17,778 nucleotides of DNA, from positions 1 to 17,778 of the forward strand of contig JASFMY010000138.1 of NCBI GenBank assembly GCA_050117315.1, given 5' to 3'. The translations under genes and the position numbers were made by a program. Source of the DNA: JANQIV01 sp050117315. GTDB taxonomy: Bacteria > Bacteroidota > Ignavibacteria > Ignavibacteriales > Melioribacteraceae. This document shows, one piece after another, positions 6,575-15,102 of this stretch; within the stretch, counting starts at the first letter, position 1; every line of letters begins with the position of its first letter. Below the pieces are notes generated by a model, which was not told where the DNA came from, did no database searches, and saw nothing but the letters and a program-made list of their open reading frames with translations.

Positions 6575-7579
6575 TTACTCAAGAATTTCATATTTGCCTA
6601 AGCCGAAAGTGTAGTGTTTACCGATGTGAAGGTACTCGCCAAGTTTAATAATTTCAAGAAACGGTTTTATGTTCCCTTCAAAAATTACTTCACCGGTAAA
6701 CCCGCCGTATTTCATTTTTTGTTTTGTTACCTTCTCCCGTGTGTAATCCTTTTTTACTCTTTCAAGTTCCGTCCAGTGTATATTTGAATGAACAAGCTTT
6801 ACTTCTTTTGACATTGTTTCAATCTTACTGTGGGAGTATTCATCGGCACTATCGCTGCAGTAAATTTCCTGCAGTCTGAACAAGCGCCCGTAAAGCCGGA
6901 TTATAAATGTTTTGAAGTCTTCCGGGTTTTCAAGCATTCTTATTTGCCCGTCAACTTCAAGCCTGGTTGGTGTAATAAAATTAACTTTTACTCTTTTAGC
7001 CGGACGCATCTGCTCAAAAGAATTTATGTTTATTTTGTTTTCACTTTGCATTAAAACTTTTTTATCGTATGAATAAATAATTTTTCCGCTGCTTCTTATA
7101 TTCAGTATTTTGAACTTACCCCGCTTGCCGTTTATTCTTTTGCCTATACCGTATCTTTCGCCCAGTCTTTCAAAAACAATTATAAAATAGGGGAGGTAGT
7201 CAACAGCCCATCCCACAAGTATTAAGTTAAACTGGAATACTTCTCCAACGTCAAACTTGCGTTTAATAGTAACCGGCGGTTCAAGCACGTAAGGGCGGGG
7301 AGCTGTTTTTGTAATTTTCAATCGCCTGCGTGTTTTTTCATCTGCACTGCCTTCAAATATCTTAAAGTAGCTGCAGCTATTGTTTATCATACAATTAAGA
7401 CAGTTTTTCTCTTCCGGGTTTATGCAGACAAGCTTTTTAAATGAATTCCCGAATCCGCCGCGGAATGTTGAGCCTTTGTATTCGGAGATAATTATTTCTT
7501 CCGTTACCTCCGCAGTAAAAGTAAAAGCGGAAAAGAAAAGTTTGTTAAGTGTGTTGATATTAAATTGTTCCGGCATCAT
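6575..7579 (-). CDS. cas6: Cas6 pre-crRNA endoribonuclease
   Basis: The 334-residue RAMP protein matches the Cas6 family that cuts the repeat of the array transcript to leave an 8-nt 5' handle. Visible features are an N-terminal ferredoxin-like part with KGSTFRGGFGNSFKK, a cysteine cluster in the CINPEEKNC-LNC-NNSC stretch that is common in this Cas6 branch, and a C-terminal glycine-rich loop HIGKHYTFGLGKYEI with G326-L-G328. His318 and His322 are candidate catalytic residues; this is inference. The gene stands alone between array 2 and the transposase region, outside the cmr operon, and can serve both arrays because their handle halves are identical. Start ATG 7579 is followed at once by a second in-frame ATG (7576), and no strong Shine-Dalgarno separates them. 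The family also includes stand-alone Cas6 of other subtypes, but no other subtype is present here. Confidence 0.9.
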   Translation of the reverse strand: MMPEQFNINTLNKLFFSAFTFTAEVTEEIIISEYKGSTFRGGFGNSFKKLVCINPEEKNCLNCMINNSCSYFKIFEGSADEKTRRRLKITKTAPRPYVLEPPVTIKRKFDVGEVFQFNLILVGWAVDYLPYFIIVFERLGERYGIGKRINGKRGKFKILNIRSSGKIIYSYDKKVLMQSENKININSFEQMRPAKRVKVNFITPTRLEVDGQIRMLENPEDFKTFIIRLYGRLFRLQEIYCSDSADEYSHSKIETMSKEVKLVHSNIHWTELERVKKDYTREKVTKQKMKYGGFTGEVIFEGNIKPFLEIIKLGEYLHIGKHYTFGLGKYEILE

Positions 7580-7883
7580 AATTATTGTGATCTCGTATGA
7601 TAATAAATAATAAATAATTTCGGATATAGCAACGGAGTTTTCGCCGTTTATAAATTTATATCAACGGGATTTTGCCCGTTGTAAAAATATTTTGAATTAC
7701 CCCGGCTTCAGCCGCATCTCCAAAAGATAATGCGGCTGAAGCCGGGCTTTTGGTTTTTCCTTCAACGTACTAAAGTGCGTTGCTAATAACTGTGCCGGAA
7801 TAGATTTTTAGAATTATTTTAATCTCATTTATATAGCAACGGCGTTCACGCCGTTGATTCCGTATAAAACAAACAATTGGGCT
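7580..7883. repeat. REP-like palindrome cluster 1
   Basis: No gene here. Short palindromes follow one another: AACGGAGTTTTCGCCGTT (7630-7647), AACGGGATTTTGCCCGTT (7663-7680), facing arms CCCGGCTTCAGCCGCA (7701-7716) and TGCGGCTGAAGCCGGG (7730-7745), CAACGTACTAAAGTGCGTTG (7763-7782), CAACGGCGTTCACGCCGTTG (7837-7856) and GGGCTTTAGCCC (7879-7890). The last one overlaps the original stop codon of the split transposase gene. REP-type hairpins next to a Y1 transposase are the normal context of RAYT elements. Confidence 0.75.
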
Positions 7884-7991
7884 TTAGCCCCATCCGCCGG
7901 TTATAATCTTCTCCCCGAATTTTTTCATGAACCCGTCATACTCTTCTGCAAAAGATTTCCTCCTGTGATGTTCTTCCTGGTGCTGATATAT
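7884..7991 (-). pseudogene. RAYT transposase, detached C-terminal part
   Basis: The minus strand encodes 35 residues starting IYQHQEEHHRRKSFAEEYDG and ending GGWG before TAA (7886-7884). QEEHHRRKSF is the usual C-terminal motif of REP-associated tyrosine transposases. It has no start codon of its own. Removing 7992-8177 joins it in frame to VDKVRK at the end of the N-terminal part and gives a 147-residue protein, the usual family length, with normal spacing between the VRK and QEEHH motifs. Its stop lies inside the GGGCTTTAGCCC palindrome. Confidence 0.85.
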
Positions 7992-8177
7992 TAGAGTTTC
8001 TGCAAAATTAGATATCTAAACGTTTTGTCATTTCGACCGGAGGGAGAAATCTTTGAAATCATACTCTAATTGAAAGATTTTCCGCCAAAAAGATACGCCA
8101 AAGGCGCACAGGCGGCGGACAGGCTCACCCCAAAAACGGGTTCGAAATGACCGACTTTTTATTTTGTAGAAACTCTA
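7992..8177. mobile_element. 186-bp inverted-repeat element splitting the transposase gene
   Basis: The ends are TAGAGTTTCTGCAAAAT (7992-8008) and ATTTTGTAGAAACTCTA (8161-8177), inverted with one mismatch. A second, inner inverted pair is GTCATTTCGA (8027-8036) / TCGAAATGAC (8142-8151). It has no coding capacity. It is bounded by TA on both sides, which could be a TA target duplication. However, excision of the whole TA-to-TA segment, not of one TA only, restores the transposase frame, so the exact insertion chemistry is unclear. Confidence 0.8.
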
Positions 8178-8513
8178 TTTTCTCACTTTATCAACAGCCG
8201 ATTCGCTAACCGAGATACCCATGTATTCCGTCTGCCATGCAAACTTTCTTCCCGTTAATTTGTTTTCATTTATCCAATGCGATGATTCGCCTTTTATAAG
8301 CATCACTATTTTACTGACTGTCTGTTCTGCACCAAGTGAAATCAATAAATGAATATGATCGGAAACGCAGTTAACCGTATCCAGCCGGATCTCTTTCTTT
8401 TTACAATTTGATTTAATGTGTTCAATAACCTTTTGGCGGATGTCGTTCGTTAGGTATTTTTCGCGGTTCCTTGTTGACCATATAAAATGGATCCAAACTC
8501 TAACAAACGACAT
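8175..8513 (-). pseudogene. REP-associated tyrosine transposase (RAYT), N-terminal part
   Basis: These 112 residues belong to the Y1/IS200-like transposase family that acts on REP hairpins. The HUH motif is His53-Ile-His55 (SDHIHLLISL), and the catalytic Tyr is probably Tyr97 in WQTEYMGISVSES. The start ATG 8513 has AGGAGAG upstream. The frame ends after VDKVRK because the end of the inserted element supplies TAG; the missing C-terminus is at 7884-7991. Complete members have about 145-150 residues. The protein retains both catalytic motifs but loses the conserved QEEHH region, so activity is doubtful. REP-like palindromes occur on both sides of the gene. Confidence 0.85.
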
Positions 8514-8848
8514 ATACTCTCCTATGCAATGCGGCTATCCGAAGGATTCCCAACGGCTGAAGCCGTTTATTTTTTTGTTAATTATTTTTCGACGCACTGA
8601 AGTGCGTCGCTATATTGAAATTATATTTCTACCCTAACCGGTGTATGTTTTTTATAATTCCTATACCAGCGGTGTTCACACTGCCTTTTGTAATGCGGCT
8701 CCCTACGGGGAAAGCCGGGTTTGTTTATTTATCCAACCAACACGCTAAAGCGTGTTGCTATATTTTATTATTGCAACGGCATTCATGCCGTTGAATATGA
8801 AAACCAAAACAATTGGGCTTTAGCCCCATTGTTCGCCTGAAAAAAACA
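8514..8848. repeat. REP-like palindrome cluster 2
   Basis: The palindromes are AACGGCTGAAGCCGTT (8552-8567), GACGCACTGAAGTGCGTC (8591-8608), a degenerate GCGGTGTTCACACTGC (8669-8684), CAACACGCTAAAGCGTGTTG (8738-8757), CAACGGCATTCATGCCGTTG (8773-8792) and GGGCTTTAGCCC (8815-8826). Several have the same loop types as cluster 1 and as the palindromes inside the 3953-4152 element. No gene seen. Confidence 0.75.
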
Positions 8849-8950
8849 TCAGTAAGGATCGTGACTGAATATTTCAAATTTATCAATTCCCTGTCCCGGT
8901 GTAGAATAATAAAGTTTTCTGTAGCGTGGAATTGGGAATAATTTTTTGTG
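8849..8950 (-). pseudogene. Possible C-terminal remnant of an unknown gene
   Basis: A minus-strand frame of 33 codons reads ...LFPIPRYRKLYYSTPGQG then IDKFEIFSHDPY before TGA. The composition looks protein-like, but there is no start codon and in-frame stops lie just upstream. I do not recognise a family. It could be the relic of a gene lost beside the transposon or simply a chance frame. The remaining bases to 9077 show nothing clear. Confidence 0.25.
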
Positions 8951-9077
8951 TTACTTTCACCTGGAAGTCAATTGCTGTGAAGTATAATTTTTCGAAAATG
9001 CTCATTTACTTATTCGTAAATTAGTTGCCGAAAAGAGTTAATACTATGTTGTGGCTGTGTTGCAAATACTCGTATAT

Positions 9078-9860
9078 TTATTGAACAAAATGTCCGTAAC
9101 CAACATTTCTTTTTGCACAGATGCCAAAATCCAATAAGATTTGTTTGAATATATTTAGAATATTTTCAACAGAGATTACAGTGCCGTTTTCAAATTTGTA
9201 CAGACTTACTAAAAACTGGAATTTAAATTCTACACCCGCTGGTATCTTAAGAAAACGTAAAGGAACCGGTTCGGTAAAAAGATCCTTGTGCGGAGCTATT
9301 GCATCATCTGCAAATAATTTTTTTGCCCCGTTTACATTATTTTCTTTTATGGCTATCGGAAAAGCATGAAAGAAAACGTTTCCTTTTTTGAAAAATATAT
9401 CGTTCCAATTTTTAAATGTTATTAAGCTTTCAGTTACCTGTAATTCGTTTTTCACCAGTTGATTTATGTATTCAAGTTTTTCATTACGTTTTTCTGCACC
9501 TTCTTTAGGGAAGACATTTTTTAATACGCCTTTAACAGTGCTTCCGGGAATTATCGGTACTCCCAAAGTATGGTCAAAGAAAAAACCAAGCTGGTAATCG
9601 GAATCATTACCTTCGCTTATTGCCGGGTGTGAATAACCTGAGCCGATAATTAATCCCGGGTAGGTTGTCGTTAACCGGAATCCTTTGGCAAATGAAAAGC
9701 TGAGATGTTTAAAGTATGTTTTCCCGTTAATTACACCTTTCCCGTCACTAAAAGGATCAAAGCCAAAGAAAAATTCATTTGCTTGTGTATCTATATCCCT
9801 TGTCCACTCTCTCCCGTTGCAAGGGCTAACATAAAAATAATGTGAAGCATTATGTCCCAT
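9078..9860 (-). CDS. cmr6: Cmr6, type III-B RAMP protein
   Basis: A 260-residue RAMP subunit that caps the Cmr backbone at the crRNA 3' side next to Cmr1. Typical Cmr6 marks are LGVPIIPGSTVKGVLK (99-114), which carries the conserved GS-x-KG turn, and the C-terminal CAKRNVGYGHF (248-258) glycine loop. The last gene of the operon. I chose ATG 9860, one base after the cmr5 stop, because AGAGG lies 9 bases upstream. A longer in-frame start at 9908 would overlap cmr5 by 47 bp and add 16 residues that look unlike the family. No clear terminator follows the stop. Confidence 0.92.
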   Translation of the reverse strand: MGHNASHYFYVSPCNGREWTRDIDTQANEFFFGFDPFSDGKGVINGKTYFKHLSFSFAKGFRLTTTYPGLIIGSGYSHPAISEGNDSDYQLGFFFDHTLGVPIIPGSTVKGVLKNVFPKEGAEKRNEKLEYINQLVKNELQVTESLITFKNWNDIFFKKGNVFFHAFPIAIKENNVNGAKKLFADDAIAPHKDLFTEPVPLRFLKIPAGVEFKFQFLVSLYKFENGTVISVENILNIFKQILLDFGICAKRNVGYGHFVQ

Positions 9861-9861
9861 A

Positions 9862-10305
9862 TTACGCCCCCTCTTTTTCTTCGGATTTGGCAAAAGTATC
9901 AAAGACAAGTTTTAAAGCAGTTATAGCTTCAATAATTCTATCTTCCTCTCTTATTCTTGTAAATGTTGGTGTTTCTTTTGTCCGCTCTATTACAATGTCT
10001 ATCAAATCTTTGTTGTTCTCATTGCTGCCGTAGTAACCGCTCTTTATAATTAACCGCTTAATTAGTTCACAAATAATATATTTATCACCTTCGGCGCTTC
10101 CCGACTTCTTTGAAAAGGCTGCAATTGTTTTTATTAAGCCGGCTTGTATTATTGCCGGACCGATGGAATTTATATAACCCTTATATTCCGATTTTATCTT
10201 TTTTTCACTTCCGTCGTTTTCAATAAACTTTTTGTTTATTTCATTTTCTTTGTCAATAATTTCAAAAGCAAGCGGAATTAATTTTTCTATTCTTTTTTGA
10301 TTCAT
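9862..10305 (-). CDS. cmr5: Cmr5, small backbone subunit
   Basis: A mostly helical protein of 147 residues, the right size and position for Cmr5, the non-RAMP small subunit that stacks beside the Cmr4 filament and contacts the target RNA. The stretches GPAIIQAGLIKTIAAF (about 49-64) and ITALKLVFDTFAK near the C-terminus fit the family pattern. ATG 10305 has GAGG six bases upstream. A GTG at 10317 overlaps the cmr4 stop by three bases and is the alternative start, adding four residues. The assignment rests on context as much as sequence, since Cmr5 is poorly conserved. Confidence 0.88.
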   Translation of the reverse strand: MNQKRIEKLIPLAFEIIDKENEINKKFIENDGSEKKIKSEYKGYINSIGPAIIQAGLIKTIAAFSKKSGSAEGDKYIICELIKRLIIKSGYYGSNENNKDLIDIVIERTKETPTFTRIREEDRIIEAITALKLVFDTFAKSEEKEGA

Positions 10306-10313
10306 AATACACC

Positions 10314-11243
10314 TCACACAATTTTGGTTATATTTGAAAACCCGTAACCAATTGAATAATTAGCACCGAATTGATATACATCTTTTTCGTCCGAAATGTA
10401 TTTTACGAATTTATTGTAAGCGCCGTTGCCTTCGGTTCCGCATTGTTCTTCACCCAGTAAAAAATACAATACGGATTTTCTCGGTAATACTTCTTCGTAA
10501 AAAAGATTTTTACTTGTGCCGTCTTCCCCGATGTTGTTGCGGGCAATAACAGGAAGCTTTCTTTCACAAATAGCTGAAAATATATCGTCGTTAAAAACGG
10601 CTAATGATCCCGGGGCAACTTTTATAAAATCTTTAATAAAGCTTGAAAGCATATTATCTGTCTTGCTGTCAATAGTAGAGAAATATTCGCCGTTTTCATA
10701 GTCTTCAATCTCAAGGTTTTCGAGTTCGGTGAATATCACAAAATCTTTACTTTCAAGTTTCGGCAGAATAAAATTGTCCAATACATTTATGAATAATTTG
10801 AACTCTTTATTTTCATCAAAAAAGCTTTTGTGGTATTTCGAATAGTCTTTTAATACTCGATGGGAAGTTGCATTAAAATAAACTTTTTGGGAAGAACGGA
10901 GAGGAAGTGTAAGCAGGTTGGCTTCAAAAATAATCATCCTGCCCGGTGATGAATCGCTGCTTGTTTCAAAAGCGCCGGTATCGTCTTCAGTCGCCATGTC
11001 GGTCGGCTTTCCGAATAAATATTCTATCTCGGTTTTAGTGAAATTGGTCTCAGGTTCGGCAGCATAAACTTTCTTTTCAAAGTGTTCACGCAACGAGCCT
11101 TTTAGGCTGGATGCATTAATGACCGGTATGTTTGTAAAAGGATTTTTCTGGATTAGATTATCCACTACACCGAAAGTGATATCGCCTGAACCGACATGCA
11201 TTGGTGTTAGTGTTTCTAACAAAAACATATTATAGGAATTCAT
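10314..11243 (-). CDS. cmr4: Cmr4, RNA-cleaving backbone subunit
   Basis: This 309-residue RAMP protein is the repeated backbone subunit whose Asp cuts target RNA at 6-nt steps. The N-terminal LTPMHVGSGD and the loop GVVDNLIQK are characteristic; Asp28 aligns with the catalytic Asp of studied Cmr4 proteins. The SSLKGSLR motif (45-52) and the C-terminal YSIGYGFS loop (296-303) complete the RAMP fold. ATG 11243 is preceded by AGGAG at a good distance, and the cmr3 stop codon lies inside this Shine-Dalgarno, suggesting coupled translation. With the catalytic Asp present, target RNA cleavage should be intact. Confidence 0.95.
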   Translation of the reverse strand: MNSYNMFLLETLTPMHVGSGDITFGVVDNLIQKNPFTNIPVINASSLKGSLREHFEKKVYAAEPETNFTKTEIEYLFGKPTDMATEDDTGAFETSSDSSPGRMIIFEANLLTLPLRSSQKVYFNATSHRVLKDYSKYHKSFFDENKEFKLFINVLDNFILPKLESKDFVIFTELENLEIEDYENGEYFSTIDSKTDNMLSSFIKDFIKVAPGSLAVFNDDIFSAICERKLPVIARNNIGEDGTSKNLFYEEVLPRKSVLYFLLGEEQCGTEGNGAYNKFVKYISDEKDVYQFGANYSIGYGFSNITKIV

Positions 11244-11252
11244 TTTTATCTC

Positions 11253-12350
11253 CTAATTAACTTCAATAAAAAAATTATAACCTATTTTTGAGGCGAATTT
11301 ATAGCTGGTTTCTGTCTTAAAATTTTTATCAATGTAAAGCACTGAACCGGAGGGGATTATTCTATACGATTGTGTTTTATGTCCTGTTCTGTTCAAGCTG
11401 CGTATTGTCCCCATGTGATTGGTTACCGAATGTTTTATACCCGGCAGCTTGCCGTTTAAAAAGAGATGCGACACAAGCACAATTTTTTCTGCTGGTTGGT
11501 TAATTTTCAAATCAGCAGGGGAGTAGTTATTGATGAATTTAATAAGAGGTTGGGGCAGACACTCTTTAACCTTATCGTCTATATCAATTATTTTCAAATT
11601 AAATTTACTTTGCTCGCCCCCGAGAAAAACAAAATCATCTTTTAATTTGTCCTTAATCTCACCAGCAAATTCAACTATAACACTAAACGCATAATCGCTC
11701 TCCATTAAGAAATCTTTTTTCCTGTAAAACTCTTTATCGATTTTATTTCTTTTTTTTCTTGCTATGCCGGGCTGCGAGATAGGTTTAATAATTTTTGTTG
11801 TCTCAAGAGAACTATCATAATCCGATTCACTTGAGTTGAGATAATTATCCCAAAATTGTTTGCTGTCCATAACCTTAGCGGGATATAATTTATCTTCTGT
11901 TGTTCTTTTGTATGCAGATGAAGGATCTCTTGTTGTTGCTCCGGCACCATCTAATTTATATTCGATAATTTTCAGTTTAGAATCTGAAACATAAACATCC
12001 GAAGGAACAGGAAGAAAAGCTTCAGCAATACTTTCTTTTTCAAATCTTGATATAAAAACCGGGGACATTTTATTAATAATTCCAAGGCTTAAATCTTCCT
12101 CGTTAAATCCGTCTGCACGTGAAGCACCTGTTAATTCATGTAATTTCTTATCGTTGTAATCTTTTGGGTACCTGAGTTGCTCATCAAGTAAATTATTTTG
12201 TTTCAGAAGAGTTCTCCTTAAACAACCAAGTATTGTTGTCTGTGTCGGGAATTCAAGTGATTTAGCATAAAAACTTTCGCCCCATGATTGCGAGGAACCG
12301 AAGAAAAACCGTCCTAAAGGAGTAAATGTTATAATGTAATATTTGCTCAT
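11253..12350 (-). CDS. cmr3: Cmr3, crRNA 5'-handle-binding RAMP
   Basis: A 365-residue RAMP protein that, with Cmr2, anchors the 5' handle of the crRNA. The family marks are FTPLGRFFFGSSQSW (9-23) and the PTQTTILGCLRRTLL stretch (35-49), the Cmr3 form of the P-x-QTT-x-x-G-x-LR motif. The C-terminal half contains IPSGSVLYID, a typical late RAMP strand. The ATG overlaps the cmr2 stop by one base (TAATG), so translation is probably coupled to cmr2. Confidence 0.93.
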   Translation of the reverse strand: MSKYYIITFTPLGRFFFGSSQSWGESFYAKSLEFPTQTTILGCLRRTLLKQNNLLDEQLRYPKDYNDKKLHELTGASRADGFNEEDLSLGIINKMSPVFISRFEKESIAEAFLPVPSDVYVSDSKLKIIEYKLDGAGATTRDPSSAYKRTTEDKLYPAKVMDSKQFWDNYLNSSESDYDSSLETTKIIKPISQPGIARKKRNKIDKEFYRKKDFLMESDYAFSVIVEFAGEIKDKLKDDFVFLGGEQSKFNLKIIDIDDKVKECLPQPLIKFINNYSPADLKINQPAEKIVLVSHLFLNGKLPGIKHSVTNHMGTIRSLNRTGHKTQSYRIIPSGSVLYIDKNFKTETSYKFASKIGYNFFIEVN

Positions 12351-13957
12351 TACTTTTCTCCTTTAATAAATTTTAAGACGTGAATCATTTTGCTTACATT
12401 ATCCAGTGCCTTCTCAGCTTCGTCGCTGCGCAGTAATTTTATTAAACTTGCTTTAATGAGATTTTCAAAATTCAGCCGGTGTTCTTCATTTTCAAAACCT
12501 TCATAAAATCTTTTTTCAAGTAAGTTATCAAGCTGATATACATATCTTAGGTTTGAGAGTAATGATTTGTATTTTGCTATTTTGTGATTAACACTTGGGA
12601 AACCCTCTTTTGAAGAAAGTACAGATCTGAATAAGTTGTTGAAAGGTTCGAGAGTTGAATCGTCGAACTTCAATTTGAAATCCGAAACAGCACCCGAGTG
12701 CTGGATAAACCTTACTGCCAGGGCATTTTTGCCGGGTGCCTGTTTTGCCACATCAAACAATTGCGTCTGAACTTCTTCCAGAGCAAACGCTAACGGGAAT
12801 TTGTAATAAGCAGCAACAACACCAATTGAAACACTTGTTTTACCATCAGCCGGATTATTGCTGCCTGTAATTTTTAATGATACTTCTTTTTGGTATTCTT
12901 TATTAATTCTGTTGGCAAAATCCAGAACCGTCTTTAATCCGTCTGTACTTTTATATGCGAGCGGCATTATTGCAAAAATATCATCACCCCCAATGTAAAT
13001 GGGGTGACCTTTAAATTCATCTTGAGCAATACCATGAACTTTTTTACCAAATGCAAAAAGGTATCTGGATAACTCTTCAGGCGATTCCAAATTTTTAGCT
13101 ACTTTGGATAAGTTATCGCCGTCTGCCATGAATAGTGCAAAATATTTATGGTATTCCTTTACCTCTTTTTTTATTGTGGTATCATTGAAAATATCTTCTT
13201 CATCGTTTTCCAGGAGCTTATCAAAAATTTTAGAATGCCTTTCTTTTAATTCGGCGGCAGCAATTTCTATGAGAGATGGGAAAGGTTTATTTTTCGTTAC
13301 CCCGGTTCTGTTTTGAATTTCAATACTGTAGTGGCTTCTAAGCTTAACAAAACAAAACGGGCAAAGCTTTTGATCTTTTTGCGTTTCGTCATGTTTCTCA
13401 TAAACTTCTACAACCGCAGGCAAGGATTTACATCTATAACAGGTTGGAGAATTTTTCCCCAATTCAAATGAACGGTTTTTTTCAACTGCATCGAGATAAC
13501 TTTCTGCGGTTCTTACAAAGTCTTTGTCCTCTGTCGCTCCAGGATCAAGTACAACAAAATCCAATTGGAGATAATTGTTAACTATTTCATCAACAGAATT
13601 ATTTTTTATTTTTTTTGTCTTTTCCGATTCAATCAGATCATTTATAATTTTGATAAAATCCGACTTGATTTTTTTAGCTATCTCTGTTAGTTCTTGAAGA
13701 ACTATATCTCTCTCTTTTGATGAGGTTGCAACAATTCTATCCGGGAATAATCCTGTGGTAGATTTTTCTTCATTTACCTGTTCATAAAATGGTTTTATGA
13801 AGCTGTAACCTTTATCATTCAGATTATCGTAAACCATTCTTACAAGCATTGAAAAAAGATACGAACCGAACCATAGTTCCCGTGTTTTTTTTGAATGCTG
13901 CATAACTTCGTAAATTGGTCCTATGTTAAAACCAATTAATGTTTTTGTATTGCTCAT
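12350..13957 (-). CDS. cmr2: Cmr2/Cas10, signal-nucleotide synthase subunit without HD domain
   Basis: The 535-residue large subunit is short for Cas10 because it has no N-terminal HD nuclease. The protein starts directly with NIGPIYEVMQ and KKTRELWFGSYLFS (23-36), the beginning of the first palm-like domain. A zinc-finger pair follows: C173-x2-C176 and C199-x2-C202. The catalytic palm has ADGDN (Asp279, Asp281) and YIGGDD (321-326), so the cyclase-type active site is intact. In the related Bacteroides fragilis Cmr complex, the equivalent subunit joins ATP to S-adenosylmethionine to give SAM-AMP, which signals to CorA. The same product is likely here because corA heads the operon, but cyclic oligoadenylate cannot be excluded from sequence. 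Start ATG 13957 overlaps the cmr1 stop (ATGA), with no Shine-Dalgarno. Confidence 0.95.
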   Translation of the reverse strand: MSNTKTLIGFNIGPIYEVMQHSKKTRELWFGSYLFSMLVRMVYDNLNDKGYSFIKPFYEQVNEEKSTTGLFPDRIVATSSKERDIVLQELTEIAKKIKSDFIKIINDLIESEKTKKIKNNSVDEIVNNYLQLDFVVLDPGATEDKDFVRTAESYLDAVEKNRSFELGKNSPTCYRCKSLPAVVEVYEKHDETQKDQKLCPFCFVKLRSHYSIEIQNRTGVTKNKPFPSLIEIAAAELKERHSKIFDKLLENDEEDIFNDTTIKKEVKEYHKYFALFMADGDNLSKVAKNLESPEELSRYLFAFGKKVHGIAQDEFKGHPIYIGGDDIFAIMPLAYKSTDGLKTVLDFANRINKEYQKEVSLKITGSNNPADGKTSVSIGVVAAYYKFPLAFALEEVQTQLFDVAKQAPGKNALAVRFIQHSGAVSDFKLKFDDSTLEPFNNLFRSVLSSKEGFPSVNHKIAKYKSLLSNLRYVYQLDNLLEKRFYEGFENEEHRLNFENLIKASLIKLLRSDEAEKALDNVSKMIHVLKFIKGEK

Positions 13958-15090
13958 AGTTTGTGAATTTTGCTTGTTATTAATTTTTGAATAAAATTAT
14001 CTACTCTTTGTGCTGTTCCGCCGGATGCTGAGTTAGCAGTTAATTTCTCATTAATTGTATTTACAGCATAATTAAGAAAGTCAGAGTAATCGAAGGATTC
14101 AGGTGTGTTAAAAGATTCAGTTTTATTTTTGATCTTAAACTTAAATTCTTTTCTAGGCAAAAGTTTTTTTTGAAACTCATGGGTATTAACCAGCATGAAA
14201 TAAATCCTTGAAGCACCATTTTCTTTAAAGACTTTAAAAAAGAGTGGGGAGTTTATTCTGCCTATACCTTTTGGCATTTCAATTTTAATTTTATTTTCTT
14301 TCATCAACCCATAGCTTAACCATTCTTGTGATTCCGAAAAGCCTAATAAAGGTTTAACTGCTTGATAATTTTCACCGTCAGGAATAAATTTATCTATTTG
14401 GTCAATTTTGCCTGTTCTATTTTTAGTTGATCTTAGGTTGAATAGTTTTTTTATTCCTCTTTTTTCCCAGCGAATTTTCTTATCAAGAAAATATAGCATT
14501 AAAAGAGATTTGTAATACGTACACTCGTCGTCATTTTTCCCGACTTGATTTATCCCCGATTTAAGCAAAGAATAGAAATATTTTATTTGAAAGAATATTA
14601 TCTTATCATCGGTTGTGCTTAAATCCCAATAATAAATTGTGTTGTGAGCCGACTTGAGAATTTTTTCAAAGTCATCACGGTTTTGATTTTCAACAGTGAA
14701 ACAGCCGTATCCTTTATTGCTGAAAGAACCAAAATTTTCTAAAGCAAAAACCTTTGGAAGTATTGCTTTAATTTTTTCCAGTAAAGCTTCATCGAAATAA
14801 GTATTGAAGTTCAGTTCTATATTATCGTACCAGCAAAGGTCATGATCGCCAAAATATGGTTCGTATCTGTATTTATGTTCCTCATCTTTTAAGTTAATGT
14901 AATCCTTTAATGAAGCTGTAATTTTCAATTGATATTTTGGCTTGCCGATATCAGGATAGGTTTTACAAATGTAGTTGTCAATGCGAGGTTTGATATCGGT
15001 TGCTCTTATTGTAGAACCTTGGTGACTGGATTGAAAATTGATATGGGGCGTATGCTGCTTTAGTTTGAATGTAAGTTTGTAGTTATTCAT
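13954..15090 (-). CDS. cmr1: Cmr1, RAMP subunit at the crRNA 3' end
   Basis: The 378-residue protein begins with the Cmr1 signature: LKQHTPHINFQ (10-20) followed by GSTIRATDIKPRID (25-38), matching the TP-x-IHFQ ... LRATELKP-x-LD pattern. A glycine loop GSFSNKGYG (121-129) closes the first RAMP domain. The second half is divergent and lysine-rich. The ATG lies 12 bases after the corA stop, and the interval ATATAAAATA offers no Shine-Dalgarno, which is common in the suspected host group. It overlaps cmr2 by 4 bp. The second RAMP domain is not obvious by eye. Confidence 0.88.
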   Translation of the reverse strand: MNNYKLTFKLKQHTPHINFQSSHQGSTIRATDIKPRIDNYICKTYPDIGKPKYQLKITASLKDYINLKDEEHKYRYEPYFGDHDLCWYDNIELNFNTYFDEALLEKIKAILPKVFALENFGSFSNKGYGCFTVENQNRDDFEKILKSAHNTIYYWDLSTTDDKIIFFQIKYFYSLLKSGINQVGKNDDECTYYKSLLMLYFLDKKIRWEKRGIKKLFNLRSTKNRTGKIDQIDKFIPDGENYQAVKPLLGFSESQEWLSYGLMKENKIKIEMPKGIGRINSPLFFKVFKENGASRIYFMLVNTHEFQKKLLPRKEFKFKIKNKTESFNTPESFDYSDFLNYAVNTINEKLTANSASGGTAQRVDNFIQKLITSKIHKL

Positions 15091-15102
15091 TATTTTATAT
15101 GT

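Noticed and set aside
9045..9072. A lone end of the 200-bp element (GGCTGTGTTGC) after cmr6
   Set aside because: Only about 10 of 11 bases resemble the GGGTGTGTTGC end, with no partner end or target duplication nearby.
12350..13957. HD nuclease domain in Cmr2
   Set aside because: The protein begins directly with the first palm-like domain; I found no N-terminal domain with an HD pair.
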